Assembly: GCF_000699445.3 (NCBI RefSeq)
Contig: NC_067198.1
Coordinates: 20,292,536-20,356,535, forward strand
Direction of reading: 5' to 3'
Source of the DNA: Schistosoma haematobium
Taxonomy: Eukaryota; Platyhelminthes; Trematoda; Strigeidida; Schistosomatidae
Length of the DNA: 64,000 bases
Shown here: one piece after another, positions 25,766-37,890 of the stretch
Layout of the letters: each line of letters opens with the position of its first letter
Numbering within the stretch: position 1 is the stretch's first letter
Position numbers and translations under genes: made by a program
The notes under the pieces: generated by a model
Seen by the model: only the letters and a program-made list of their open reading frames with translations
Databases searched by the model: none
Told to the model about the DNA's origin: nothing

Positions 25766-26410
25766 TACTTACTTCTTTAGATTGTTACTCCTTGTGGAGT
25801 AGCATAGGCCGCTCATTAGCATTCGTCATCCAATCCTGTCTTGGACAATCCTTTCAAGTTCTTTCAAGTTGATATTCATCCTTTTCATATCTGCTTCTAT
25901 TTCCCGATGTAATGTGTTCTCTGGCCTTCCTCTTTTTGCTTGCTTTCACGATCCCAATTTAGGGCTTGTTCCGTGATGCATTTTGATGATTTGCATAATG
26001 TATGTCCTATTCACTTCCAACATCTTTTCTTAATTTCCAATTCAGCTGGAAGTTGGTTTGTTCTCTCCCACAGAAGGCTGTCGCTGGTGGTATCCGGCCA
26101 ATGGATGTTGAGTATCTTGCGTAGACAACTATTTATAAATACTTGTACATGCAGCTCTTTCGGAGTTACTGCCTGTCCCAAGGCCGGGTAAAGGAAGAGG
26201 GTTGTGCATGAGGTCGGTAACCTCATCCCATAGGAAAACTCTTGCTAAAAACAGACAACTAGCATTACAGTGCTAGATTAAAGCGGTCTTAAATGTTTTT
26301 CCACATTCAGGTCGAAAACTATTTTCAATGGGTCGAGGAATGATGCAGGTCTATGTCCTACAAGTGGTACATAAATCACTCCAAATAAGTGTAAATACAT
26401 CTCACTGACG
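25766..26410 (-). pseudogene. Internally rearranged RTE element, 3' end joined to an unrelated-looking 5' module
   Basis: On the minus strand the 3' end at 25,766 carries the AAGTAAGT tail and GGAGTAACA motif, and the C-terminal coding region runs to about 26,150 ([35 protein letters not shown]). At about 26,150 the homology to the RTE coding region stops abruptly. Upstream (26,150-26,410) lies a GC-richer module (CCTTTACCCGGCCTTGGG on the minus strand) that I do not find elsewhere in the window. The join could be an internal deletion linking a 5' UTR to the 3' end, or insertion into another repeat. Stops and frameshifts make it non-functional. Confidence 0.75.
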
Positions 26411-27471
26411 TCGTCTCAGGTTGTCCTACCGAATTCTTCTAAACATCTAACATCAAATTGGGAATAAGAAGTAAGTCTAATAGTCACATCATGATTTGAT
26501 TAGTTGACGAATAATTAAAAGTAATCTTAATACTAATAGTTAAAAAATTTGTTTTCGTTTTAAAGTTACTTTTTGTGTTACAACAGTCTTTGTACAAAAT
26601 AGCCTATTATTATATTTCAAATGAACTTACAACCCCATCGAGGATAAAAATCCAGGTCGTTCCGTTTTTTTTCTCTTAACTCTTAGAATGAATAATAAAA
26701 GACACATACACAAATAATAATACAGATGTAGAATGTGAAGTTTAAACATTGATTTCATTTTTCGAATATTGACAGCTTAGACAGTTTAATGAGTCATCAC
26801 TGAATAAAAGTTGTCATCAGATAATATGACTACAAAATTTACAACGTATTACACAGTTAGCTGAATGTTCAAATGAAATCAGCAAGAAATTATGAAAATT
26901 GAGACTTTGTCCTTTATTTCATTACTTTTTTCAAACTGTCTATTGAAGGTCTAAAAAACTTAGTCGAATTCAAATGAAGTACACTTTTTTTTCTATCTAA
27001 CAATTGATGACAGAATTCAATAAGCACCAAAGGAATAAAAGAACATGACATCGGTCACTATCGAACAGTCATTTATTGTTAGATAATATTAACTAATAAA
27101 TTTAGTAATTGTATGTAAAGACTTTTGAAGTTGGGTGTGTAGTTTTTTTATAATATTCGATGTTAGGTTAGTGATATTTTGAATTTTGAATAGCTTAAAC
27201 ATCAGAATTACAGGTTACATATATCAAAAATATCGTACACAAAACATACAATTTAGATCAATTTAGAATAAATAGAAATCTAATAGGTATTCATAGCAAA
27301 AAATGTAGTTCAACCCTAGATAGTATTGACTAGAAGCAAACAATAATGCGGGTACATTCATTCTCTAGTTCCTTATGCATTTCTATTAGTGTACCTACAA
27401 TCTACTTACTCATAGTCTACTGTGATAAAATGTAATAAATTTTTATATTTATCTGATCATACAAAACTATG

Positions 27472-27473
<2 letters not shown>
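26411..27473. other. AT-rich DNA, no gene seen
   Basis: Nothing recognisable. Confidence 0.4.

Positions 27474-27520
<47 letters not shown>
27474..27520. repeat. (AT)n microsatellite
   Basis: About 47 bases of pure AT. Confidence 0.98.
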
Positions 27521-27523
<3 letters not shown>

Positions 27524-28460
27524 TTTATCTCTTTTCAAATTTGATCACCAAAGAAGTTCATAAGCCAAGTAGATCTTGATTTGATCAATACAAGATGAAT
27601 TATTTTTATTAATATTATTGTGATCTGTTAGATGATCACAATTATTAATGCATGATCATAGAACTGTAAACAATGTCATCATGTATTCATGTTTATTAAC
27701 TAAAATTATTTGTTCAGATTAAAATATGATCAATATACAATATGATGGAATCCAGTCTTCACGTTAACTAGTCGGAGATGGTTATCAACAAGCTCAGGAA
27801 GTAGATTTCAAATTCATTGAAATTGACATAAACAGCACACTGTTTACAGCTTTAAAGGAATTGATATCTTCAAACTTTTATACTTCATTACCTATCTAAC
27901 ATATCGATCCATCCCATTGAATAATATACATTCACAATACATACACTAGTATACTTATCTCAACTATGGTTCAGTAGAAAAGAAATTAAATTATAATATA
28001 TTTTAATTTCTAACCTTGAACTGGATATTTTCTGGATTTCCTTTCAATTACCTCCAGTTATTTTGAAGAAGGATTGTAACAATCATATGCCAAAATATTT
28101 ACAAGGTATAAACCATGCATAAACAATATTCCATTATCTTATTTTACACCATCAAATTAATATCACTATTAGGGACAACCTATTACATTGAATTATATTT
28201 TATCATTTTGTCAGTTGAAATTTCAATTTGATTGAATCCTTTCTAAATTATTCTTAAGTTCACAGAGTTCCATTTGACCCATAAGCATTTAATTTTACAA
28301 AATGTAGAAATGAGAGAGAAAAAAACTGTTTTAAATGTTTAACCAATTTCTGGATAAATGAATTTGTTTTATAATTGATATTTAGAAGTAAAATTAAGTT
28401 TCATTTCAATTTGGAATATTGTATGACCTCAATCTAATTCTTCCTTAAGGACATGGCCAC
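27521..28460. other. AT-rich DNA, no gene seen
   Basis: Nothing recognisable. Confidence 0.4.
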
Positions 28461-28489
28461 ATCTATCTATCTACCTATCTATCTATCTA
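28461..28489. repeat. (ATCT)n tetranucleotide repeat
   Basis: Seven ATCT-type units with one ACCT interruption. Confidence 0.95.
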
Positions 28490-29394
28490 GTCGAAGTGAA
28501 TAATTCCCGATTTTTGAGATTTCAAAGATTACAGTATACTTTTTAGTGTATTCAATAGAAAAATGTATTTTAAGATTTAAATCCGAGATGGTTTATTCAC
28601 AAGCAGGAAACTATCTGATTGTGAAATATACTCAAAGTACACGGAAAACAGAGCTCGATATCGTTTTCCTTATGAAAGGAAAAGTATGTTCGATCCATTC
28701 ATTCAACTCATATATCTTAGATAAATGTTCACAGAAGACGATATACTAAAGGTGATTTAGTCCCCTGAAGCTAATTTTCTTGATCAAGGCCACCCTCCAC
28801 CGTTTACGAAAATGAATTATAAACAGTTTAGGGTCATCAGAAATTCACAAATATGTCAATGAAAAAATATATGAATCTGGATTTAGGGGATGATTCCGAA
28901 CAAAGCCTGAGTGAATTGTTCGACTACGTTATTAGAATTAATGATTTATGACATTCGATACTAGTTCCTTGTTGATCCGCATTTGTTCATAGGTCATAGT
29001 ATTGTGATGTATGCTACGTTTACATTTTACCAAACCACTGTGTGATTATGACTTAAATAATAAATTGGTCTTCCCATTTAAGCTCTCATTTACTAGAGTA
29101 TTTTGACGGATCAACTGGGTGTTTGTTTGTTGTTCATCAGCTGAAGTGAGACTAGGTACATAGATAATTTGTGGAGAAATATTTTTCGATTCATAATGGA
29201 ACAAATGTCAGGATAATTCTGAAAGTAACAACGTAGATTCACTGAATCTCCTATTCTGAAGTATGTGGTGGAATATTATGATGTAACATCAGATTTAACC
29301 TAATTTACTAGAAAATGAAACTGAGTCTTTTTTGCACTGAAGTAGTGATAGGAATGTAAAAAACACATTCAGTTATGTGTACAGAGAGCCTGAA
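28490..29394. other. AT-rich DNA, no gene seen
   Basis: A 67-codon plus-strand frame at 28,546-28,749 has no recognisable domain or splice context. Confidence 0.4.
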
Positions 29395-29682
29395 AGGATA
29401 GCTTCCATCGTCCTGTCCTCGTTTCCTTTTTACTTTCACATTTTCTTCCATGGTCAATCTTGAGTTTTCCTTATTTCTTTTATTTTCAAACTATATGCAC
29501 CCCGGTACTTTTCGATTTATTACATCCTAACATCATTTAATTTCATTGCTGTATCATACAATTCTCTCATATTTCCTTCGCTTGCATCTTTTTCTTCTGT
29601 AGTTTCCAGGTCTTCTACTTATCACTTCTAATGCTCTTTTTCACTCGAATGTTTGTTTCTGTATATTTGGCCTGTGCACATG
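29395..29682 (-). pseudogene. Decayed RTE polyprotein, downstream part
   Basis: Minus-strand translation near 29,680-29,540 gives AQAKYTETNIRVKKSIRSDK, a stop, and then EGNMRELYDTAMKL. This is the linker between endonuclease and reverse transcriptase in RTE elements; the better-preserved minus-strand copy at 31.7-33.9 kb covers the same region. Many stops and frameshifts. Homology ends sharply at about 29,683, where repeat C begins; the upstream part resumes at about 30,200. Confidence 0.7.
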
Positions 29683-30200
29683 CTTTTTTTGTTTGATTTT
29701 CTGTTGGCTACTATGTTCTTGTTCGTGTATTTTTAGTGTCGGTTATTATATTAAACCCATATACCTTATTCTAACTTCTGGCCAGGCCAATTTATCCGTT
29801 CTTATTGAATCACGTTCTGACCTTGTTAATTATTCACTTATCAAACTTGACTGCTTTCATATGAGCATATGTGTGCACTTTTCATCCTGCTCATCACATG
29901 TCTGTAGCTTATTTTTTTGTGACTAAATATTGATTAACGCTTGATTATATGGAGTTGGTTCACATGCCTTCTCCGCTGCGCGTCATTTCGCTTCGCTCTC
30001 CTCTCTCCCCTTCATTCCCTGATTGCCTGTTGAAATCAATGAAATATACATATTCAACTTCTATTCTGGTATTTGACTTATTTAATTCCGTTATTCACTA
30101 ACGCAAGTTAAGTCGATGATAATATACGTGGAATGAAGATATATATATCTCAATAGCAATCAGAAACGATCTCACTGGAGTCAAACACTGGGCCACTAAA
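29683..30200 (+). repeat. Repeat C, copy 1, inserted into a decayed RTE
   Basis: An approximately 510-bp unit whose inverted relative is at about 43,270-43,790. Shared blocks include GGAGTTGGTTCACATGCC, TGACTAAATATTGATTAACG, TTATTCACTAACGC and TCGATGATAATATA. It contains a locally GC-rich patch (about 29,960-30,020). Its boundaries are set by the interrupted RTE reading frame on both sides. It could be a solo LTR (the minus-strand orientation starts TGGCCCAGTG and ends near CCAACAG), but I see no primer-binding site or internal region, so the class is open. Confidence 0.65.
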
Positions 30201-30570
30201 TGTTTACAGTGATCTACGTTTTGTGCTGGTAATTTTTGAAGCCAATGATCTTGCGGCGTGTTTTCATAATTGCTTATTTAATCGTATTCCGGTTTTTTTT
30301 ATAGTGGCTCCCTTTTTTCCAGCCGATCTAGTAAGGCTTAGAAACTGTTTCTAAGATCTATCTTCAATTTCTTGAAGCTATTGGAATTTCTGTAAGTTTA
30401 CTGTCTAACAGTCTAATGCTTCTTAACTTTGATTTTAATTTGGGCACCACAAGATAGTAATCTAAAGTTATATAATCTCCTCTCTTTGTTCTTACTTCTT
30501 CAGTGTATCTTCTGAATTTTATATTCATCTAGCTTTTTGTAGTATTGTTTAGTGAAACTCATATTGCTTT
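30201..30570 (-). pseudogene. Decayed RTE polyprotein, upstream part
   Basis: Minus-strand translation from about 30,545 reads EEVRTKRGDYITLDYYLVVP and then KLKSKLRSIRLLDSK, the end of the endonuclease domain; GFKNYQHKT near 30,230 continues into the linker. This is the other half of the element at 29,395-29,682, separated by repeat C. Multiple stops. Confidence 0.65.
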
Positions 30571-31225
30571 AAATTTACGTCTTTCGGATCAGTAGTAACC
30601 CCATAATGGAGCTCTAGGAACAGTTTCCACTCACCTGTTTTGTTTTTTGTTTTTGAAAAAAAGAATCACTTCATAAACTTCCACATCATATTTCTATCTA
30701 ATACGTAATCTAATATCAAGTGTAATATACCAACTACGTGAACACATTTCGATTAGTTTCTTGTCAGTTACATTTCTTTTTCTTCTTTTCTTTTTTCTTT
30801 CATAAAACAAATTGTACATCTGGAAACTATTTGTAATAACATTTGATAGAAATAAGTAAATTTATCTAAATAACAAAATAATTTGATTAACTTTATCAAT
30901 TATTTTACTTCAATCATTACATACTGTGTAAATGAAAATACTTAAATAATAGTTGAATTATATTAGGGAATTTAAGAATTTTAATAATTACATCATTCAA
31001 ATGACTGACATCTTATTCATGTATAATTTAGCTTTGTATATATATATTTAGTAATATCATAGAAATTCTATACTTTTTATCGTTTTTTATTAGTCAAGTA
31101 AATCAAATTATTCTATAATTTAATTGAAGGAAAATCAAGGAAATATTTATTTAATGAAAATATTTTCAATGTTAGTAAGTAACTATCATAATTTAAATAA
31201 TTTGGGAATGAAATAAATATCATAG
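30571..31225. other. AT-rich DNA, no gene seen
   Basis: Pyrimidine-rich patch near 30,780. Nothing else recognisable. Confidence 0.4.
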
Positions 31226-31730
31226 ATAAGTTTTTGATTATGATCATGAACCGATTGATGTTAGACCACCATTGAAAACCTGGAAGAAGTGGATGGCCAT
31301 TTCGTCCTATTGCAGGATTCCTCAACAGTGCGCATCCACAATTCCGCTCGCGTGATAATTATCATGTGCTCAATAGTGACTAGCTTCATGAGGGAAACCG
31401 TGACCAGTGGAGCTAATCCGTGTTGATTAGACACAGGTATCTACCTCAGTACAATCGAAGATGGTCTCACAACTTCGTGGATTGGTTGAGGTTAGACATT
31501 AACACCATTGCATGCCGGCTCAGTGGTCCAGTACGTTAACCGTTCGTTCGCGAGACTGAAGACCCTGGATTCGAATCCTGAGGGCGGGATCGTGGGTGCG
31601 CACTGTTGAGGAGTCCCACAATAGGACGAATCGGCCGTCTACTTCTTCCAGGTTATCAGTGGTGGTCTAACATCAATTGGTTCATGATCTTAATCAAAAA
31701 CTTAATAACCTCCACAACCTCTAAACTGAT
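31226..31730. mobile_element. Inverted pair of SINE-H copies
   Basis: The minus copy (31,226-31,350) runs from its tail (AAGTTTTTGATTATGATCAT) to the B-box side and is truncated. The plus copy (about 31,375-31,730) is nearly full length, with the 5' leader (GAAACCGTGACCAGTGGAGC), A box GGCTCAGTGGTCCAG, B box GGATTCGAATCC, ribozyme block and the 3' tail ACCTCCACAACCTCTAAACT followed by GATA. Both ribozymes have TTGAGGA cores, and the plus one also has GAAT for GAAA, so both should be inactive. The plus tail abuts the RTE remnant at 31,735. Confidence 0.82.
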
Positions 31731-31734
31731 ACTC

Positions 31735-33935
31735 TCTGAGTTGCACTGTAGAATCTTGCTTTTTCCTTTGTGCATGTTGAGGACTACTGATGGGGATGAT
31801 GCTGTTACACTAGCTTTCTACATATGCGTTTCTTGCCGTGAACGGTGTAGAAGAGCTAGATCATATGAGAGGTCCAGATTGTCTAGTTGCATCCAACCTG
31901 CCCTTTATATTTCGTGCATCTCCTCACATGTAGAGGTCTTTACAATCCGGTCAACCACCAGAAGAAGGAGAGTGAGCAGCTTTTTTTGACACCAGTCACT
32001 ACTTGGAATACGTCAGTTAAATCTCCTCCATACATCATTTTGTAGTGCAGTCCGTCGTATGAATTCCGTATGATGTTGACAGTCGTCTTATGTAGATCGC
32101 AGTGTAGGGGAAGGTTGCATAAGGTTCTCCTATCCACACTGTCAGACCCTTTATCATATTCAAGAAACTTGATATTTAGTGATGAGTTTCACGAGGTTTC
32201 TCGAAGTTGGGCGTCTACTGAATATTTCATCCGGTTTAGCAACATTCTGGTGAGATCTTTTTCTCGTATCGATAAAAGTTATCACACTGGCTGCGATTTC
32301 ATTTCTTCCCCCCAAATCATCCTAACTAGAATGCGTAGCATGTTTGCAGTTATTTGTACATCCGATTTTAGTGCTTTAGCTGGTATATTGTCTGTTCCTG
32401 ATGCTTTCCCACTCTTAATTTGTCCTATGGCAATGATGATTTCTTCGGTCGTTTTTGAAGTAACGTCTAAAAGAAGGTCTGTGTGTACTGCTTCGATGTT
32501 CGATGAGTTCGGCGAGGCTGGACTATTCAAGAGATCCCCGAAGCATTCTATCCACCTGTTCTAATGTTCTTGAATCTCAGTGTTTGAAACTCATTCTTTA
32601 TAATGACTAGTTTCTCTAGTTTATCATATTTCCCTGCTAGTTTATTCATTGTATCATGTAGTTTTCTCATATTTCCTTCTCTAAAAGACTTTCCGCTGTC
32701 GCTTGTCGACTCTAACGTTCCTCCTCATTCGCTAGTTTGCTTCGATGCATTCGGCCAGGCCTTGTTTTCTCTTGTTCGACTGTTTCTAGTTGCTATTTTG
32801 TCCTTCCCCTCTTGAATCTTATCCGGGGTTTCGATAGAGATCCATTCCTTAGGATGATGCTTCTTGAGGCCCAGAACCTTCTGGAAGGTCGAAATTAGTA
32901 CCTCTGTAATCTATTTCCTGTTGTTTTCTGTAGCAATTTTTCTTTTCTTTGAGTAGATCTTGTAAGACTTGGAACCTGGTGTCGAGAGTTACCTTGAATT
33001 CATTGAGCTTGCCAGTATGTCGAAGAAAGGCTCTGTCGAACTTTTGTAGTGCTGTTTTCTCAGTTGCCCATTGCTTCTTCCGCTTCATTTTCATCTAGAC
33101 AATTACCAGGTGGTGATCTGTAGCTATGTCGGCTCCTCTCTTTGTTCTCACGTTTTCCACTGATCCGATTTTTTACCGATGCGTATATGATTGGTTTGAT
33201 TCTTTTTAGTGGGATCCCGTGAGACTCATGTAGCTTTGTCTATGCGTTTGTGTAGAAATATTGTGCCACCTATAATTGGTTTGTTGAATGTACATAGATT
33301 GCAAGTCTCTCACCATTTTTGTTTTTTTTCCAGTCTATGTCGTTCGAAGATATCTTGATACTTGGTGTTGTCCATTTCGACTTTGGCGTGTAGTTCTCTA
33401 TATGGATGGTCAGTTCCATTTCTGAGAACTTCTCTATAATTGACTGCAGACTTTCGTAAAACTAATCTCTATCATCTTCATTGCCATCATTGGTGGATGC
33501 ATAACGCTGGATAATATTCATCATGATTTCTTCTTTCTATGTTTCGAAAGATGCTTTGATGATCCTGGGTCCATGAGGTTCCCATCCTATATGTGTTTAA
33601 GGTGCTTCTTTGAACAGCATCAATGCAACTGATCGTGTATGGAAGGCAATTTCTTCTTCATGACCGAATACAACAGCATCTCTCCCGAATCTGACCTTTT
33701 CTGTCCATAATGAGTTCAATGGGCTCCACTTAGTTCGAGCACTTCCAAGTTGTATCTTCTCATTTTCACAGCAATTTGACTGATGCTCCAGATTTCCCAA
33801 TTGGTCTGTTCATTTCATCTATCTTTATTAATTTCCACTCCGGTTGTTAGGTGGAACATCGGAATCGTGGCTTCCGAAGAATCCCTGCCTTCACCATGAG
33901 GCGTCATAATTCTTCTGAATGAAGATTATTCAACT
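31735..33935 (-). pseudogene. RTE (SR2-like) polyprotein remnant, endonuclease to reverse transcriptase
   Basis: The longest RTE remnant here, about 2.2 kb on the minus strand. From its start (right side): endonuclease-region residues in 33,597-33,800 (GHEEEIAFHTRSVALMLFKE); a lysine-rich linker at 32,849-33,094 (KTALQKFDRAFLRHTGKLNE); the start of the reverse transcriptase at 32,282-32,530 (TTEEIIIAIGQIKSGKASGT, DNIPAKALKSD); DRRTLCNLP and VTGVKKSCSL near 32,137-31,940, where the usual GVRQGC has become GVKKSC; and a decayed palm/thumb down to 31,740 (VVLNMHKGKSKIL). It is broken by numerous stops and frameshifts. The 3' end with the TAAG tail is missing and SINE-H lies there instead. Confidence 0.88.
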
Positions 33936-34419
33936 TCCAAAGCAGTCTTGACGTAAGCATCAATGACTTTTAGACTATAAAATGCTAATAATAACAATCA
34001 AAAATTAGAGCAACTTAGTCCTATAGTCTTTATGAACATAATCTAAATTCTCACTAAATGATAAACATAAATGCAATAAAAATTGAATAAGAAAAAGAGA
34101 ATTCAGCGAAGAAAATTTTCCTTTTTAGAAAATCATTTACTTAAGCTGTACATTCGTATATATTATAGTTATATGGAAAATATATGTCTAAAGGAGGATA
34201 GAAAAGATTGCATCATAAATTATTGAGAGCATGAAAGATGAACTTTAACATAATGAAGTTCATTATTATAAAGCATTGATATGGTCAAAATAAAATTTCA
34301 AAAAAATCATAATCTAATACAGTTTTAATCATATTCAAAAGTGATTACGAACAAACATATTTAACATTTCAACGTTATACTAATCTTAACAAACTTAAAA
34401 TAAATTAAATTGGTATTTA
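33936..34419. other. AT-rich DNA, no gene seen
   Basis: Nothing recognisable. Confidence 0.4.
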
Positions 34420-34685
34420 ATAGTTGAATTCATGACTCAATTAAAGCTAGACCACCATGGAAAGCTTGAAGACACTGGATGGCCATTTCGTCCTATTATG
34501 GAACTCCCCAACAGTGCGCATCCACGATCCCGTCTCGCGAGATTCGAACTCAGGACATATCAGTTTCGCGCGCGAGAAAGAAACGGCCGTCCAGTGCTTC
34601 CAGGTTTTCCAAGGTGGAATAGCTTCAATTGACTCATGAATTCAATTATTCAATCACTATAATATCCACAAAATTCCTTTCTGAT
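34420..34685. mobile_element. Inverted pair of SINE-H copies
   Basis: The minus copy (34,424-34,578) runs from its tail through the ribozyme block (core TTGGGGA, inactive) to the B box (AGATTCGAACTC) and stops within the tRNA-like head. The plus copy (about 34,580-34,685) starts inside the ribozyme block (GAAACGGCCGTCCAGTGC) and runs to the tail CACAAAATTCC. Tails face outward. Confidence 0.8.
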
Positions 34686-35218
34686 CACTTGGTATTGTTT
34701 ACTTAGATCTTTCCATGGATGTTCAGGACTGCAGTTGATCAGTCTCTTATTAGCATATGTGCATACTGTGCGTATTGTCTCTATCTTGCTTTAACTCACA
34801 AGCGTCCTCAGCAAAGACGGATAGTGGATAGCAGTGAAATCCAGTTTGACGCGCGTTTCGTTCAATTTGGGCTCTTCAACTGGATGTACCTGCATCTCAG
34901 AGTTGATTTTCACTCTAGAACTCGAACCCAGATTGATCAATCAAAGTCCCAAATAACAATGGGAAGATACAAGTAAAACTAGACTGAGTGAACTCAAACT
35001 CCATACCATTTCATAAGCAAGAGGCTATCAAGACTCAGTAGGTAAGTGGATAAGATGATGGCGTTCGAAGTAAACAGTACTGGGTTCAAATCCCAGAATG
35101 AACATCAACTTTGCGATTAAAACACATAAAACTGACGCGTCTCAAATAGGACGAAACCTGCGTCCTAGATGCCACAGCTAGTGACTATCCATCTTTACTT
35201 ATAAAACGTAAAACAAAT
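34686..35218. mobile_element. Inverted pair of Smα hammerhead SINEs
   Basis: The minus copy (34,686-34,941) has B box CTGGGTTCGAGTTC, ribozyme (core TTGAAGA) and a tail ending ACCAAGTGATC. It carries AAA between the GTC site and the CTGGAT stem strand. The plus copy (34,942-35,218) begins with the segment that follows the ribozyme in the minus copy (ACAATGGGAAGATACAAGTA), then the A box, B box TGGGTTCAAATCCC, and a ribozyme with core CTGACGC (A9 lost). It begins directly where the SINE-H pair ends. Confidence 0.85.
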
Positions 35219-36367
35219 TTTAAACAATTAATATTGTTTCTTTTGGTTTTTAAGTAGTTTTTTTCTTTTTAAAAAAAAAAAAGAAAATCAGAGCCAAACA
35301 ACAGAACAAAACAATTTATGCATAAATCATAAGTCAATAATTTTCACGTATCATCCATTCAGTATGATCGAAGCAAACTATGCATATTAATGAAGAAATA
35401 TCAATCCATCAGCTTAGTAGGAAAGCCACATGATCAATGCTAATTTGATTTTTTCTTTATCTTTACGACTTTTTTTCCTCTTTATTTTTTTTGTATTTAA
35501 AATAATGAAATTAATTTTTTTTAAATTTTTGTTCTACCATAAACTAGAAAACGGACATTTTTTCTCATGGTTACACTTGCTTCACACAAACACACAAATG
35601 GTTAGAACAGCTAAATTGATATAGTTTTTGTGTTATACAGATCCAAATATTTGGTTGTTTTCTTTTATTTTTTCTTTCTTTCTTTCAGGATTTAAGTAAA
35701 CAATGAGAAATTTTCAAAGATAATATTATCAATGATAATGAAGTGTTGAATGAATAACAACAAAATTCATATAGACCTATTTATGATGGTGGAGAAGATT
35801 TTTAGCTCAGATAGATGAATTTGATGAGAGTTCAAAAGAACAATGAAAAATTCATGACCAAACCATCCAGCTCAGAGAATAAAACTCCATCAAAAAAGCA
35901 AATCTCTTTGCATTTTGTAATTTCGGTTCACAATAAAAGGGAATAGAAATTAAAAAACAAAACAATTTATTCATTTAGTTTGAATGACAAAATACACAGG
36001 TTTTACGAATTTATTGTTTGTAGTGTATGTTAATAGTTTAATTCATGAAAAGTGTTTAGTGAATACTTGTTGACAGTCAAAACAAACAGTTTATACTACA
36101 AAATGTTGAATCACTGGTGATACAAGAAGCACTACCATATCAATAAGGGAACGATGACAAATATTTAAATATAATACGTTAAAATAACAAACAAATATGT
36201 CACTTAAAACAGTTAATTTAAACAAAAGCGTAGATTAATAAAACAATCAACATGATTGAATCAAATGTAATATGAATACCAAAAAAAATAAATGACATTT
36301 CATAATTCTCAAAATGAAGTTATCGCATAATAGAATGTTTACAGTAAGATAAAGGAGAGCTTTAATT
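35219..36367. other. AT-rich DNA, no gene seen
   Basis: Poly(A)-rich patch near 35,270 and T-rich patch near 35,450-35,530. Nothing else. Confidence 0.4.
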
Positions 36368-36425
36368 TCATCGTGGATGAGCACTGCTCAGGAGTCGATA
36401 CTACGATGAAAAGACTGTTTGCTAT
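36368..36425 (+). mobile_element. SINE-H ribozyme-block fragment
   Basis: TCGTGGATGAGCACTGCTCA and GGAGTCGATACTACGATGAA match the ribozyme block; head and tail are gone. The core is disrupted. Confidence 0.55.
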
Positions 36426-36734
36426 GTAAACAAGGAGCTATTCTATTACAATTCGATCTTCTTTAATATCAAACCTTTCTTGACCTATTGACTGCTTTCT
36501 GACTTTTATCACAGAATGGATAACTGTGGAAGGGTTGTGTGCCAGCCCTCTGATTTGTTGGGTTCGTGTAACTCCAGTTTTGTATCAAAACAGCATATCC
36601 ACCGTTCATAACAGAGAATTATTGTAGGTTGATGGTGAAACTTCGAAGTATAAAATCAATACGTGATTAGGTAACCATTTAGTAGTGAGCTATATGACTA
36701 TGCTTTTGTTGAGACATATCCTTCAACTAAAACA

Positions 36735-36785
36735 CCGTAACTTAAGCAAACGGTATTAAGTTCGAAGCCAGCACTTAAGAGTTCA
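36735..36785 (+). mobile_element. Smα head fragment, decayed
   Basis: AAGCAAACGGTATTAAGTTC followed by GAAGCCAG corresponds to the B-box part of Smα. Nothing of the ribozyme remains. Confidence 0.4.
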
Positions 36786-37744
36786 GAACTTTTTTAACAC
36801 ACAAACACATTTGCTGAATTTGTTTATTCTTCCAATGTTTCTGTTAAAAAATAATAAAAACTTAACTACAAAATTATAAATTTTTCTTCTCTTCTCATCT
36901 AGTTTTCAGAGAGAAACAGAGAGAGTGAGAGCAAATAAAAAAATGAAAAAAACACTTGGCAAATCTCATGCATCACTTTCTTATTTATCAAACAAAAGAC
37001 AGAACAAAGATAAAGTTAATGATTATTTCTATTGAAGTTTATTTCATTTTTGTTTCTGAAATGTTTTCATCTTAACTATTTGACTTTTTTTATAGTATTG
37101 TGTTTCGGTTTTTAAGAGAAAAGAACAACAACGAGAACAACATTTTCTTTTCCAGATAAATAATGTGAATAAACAAAGTTCCCTTCATTCTTATGAATAA
37201 ACAAATAAGAACAATAATTGTTTATTGAATTTTTTTCAAAAAAAAAGAAGAGAACTTTGTTTATTTGTTCATTAGCTGTAATAGGAGAAAATCGTAAAAA
37301 AAGAAAGAGGCAATAACAGTGATCACCCATAATAAAAAACTAATAAAAAAAGAGAAAAATAATAAACAGAGTAAATAGTTTGTTTTCATTTATTATTAAT
37401 AATTTTGAGCTATGATTGTAGAAATTTTTTATAGTTTAAACCGCAAATTGTTTTTATCTAGATCATCAGTGATAATCGTAAAACACTGGATAGTTGCTTC
37501 TTCTTATTAGTGTGAGACTCTTTAGAAGGATGAAATCAAAACTCTGCCACAGTAGATTGAACTGAATTCATTCAAGTTGCAATTCTTTAAGTTCTAATGA
37601 GAAGGTATGAACAGTGCAGTTCAATCGTGTCATGTTTGGGACAGTTATCACCAGCAGGTAGTAGGGGATAGTCACCTAATATCATGGATTAATTAAAATC
37701 AAGATTTTAAAAACATTAAATGTTAGTTCAGTATTTTGTAATTT
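36786..37744. other. AT-rich DNA, no gene seen
   Basis: A-rich patches near 37,300. The 72-codon minus-strand frame at 37,112-37,330 is low-complexity. Confidence 0.4.
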
Positions 37745-37890
37745 CAATGTACCTCACAAGACAAGGTTCTCGATCTGAGTACCTGAGGTGAGGTTGGGAA
37801 TGTATACGGCGGAGCATTCTCGTGCTAGGATGAAATATTTACTCAGTGCTTACTAATATTAAATGGTGGTTTAGCTAGGATCAGTTTTTT
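37745..37890 (+). mobile_element. Decayed SINE-H copy
   Basis: Traces of the B-box side (GGTTCTCGATCTGAGTACC), the ribozyme block (GCTAGGATGAAATATTTACT then CAGTGCTTA) and the tail (GGTGGTTTAGCTAGGATCAG). Confidence 0.5.

Noticed and set aside
32070..32564. 164-codon plus-strand frame, the longest in the window, with neighbours at 31,606 and 32,603.
   Set aside because: Antisense to the RTE remnant at 31,735-33,935, whose minus strand carries the recognisable polyprotein.
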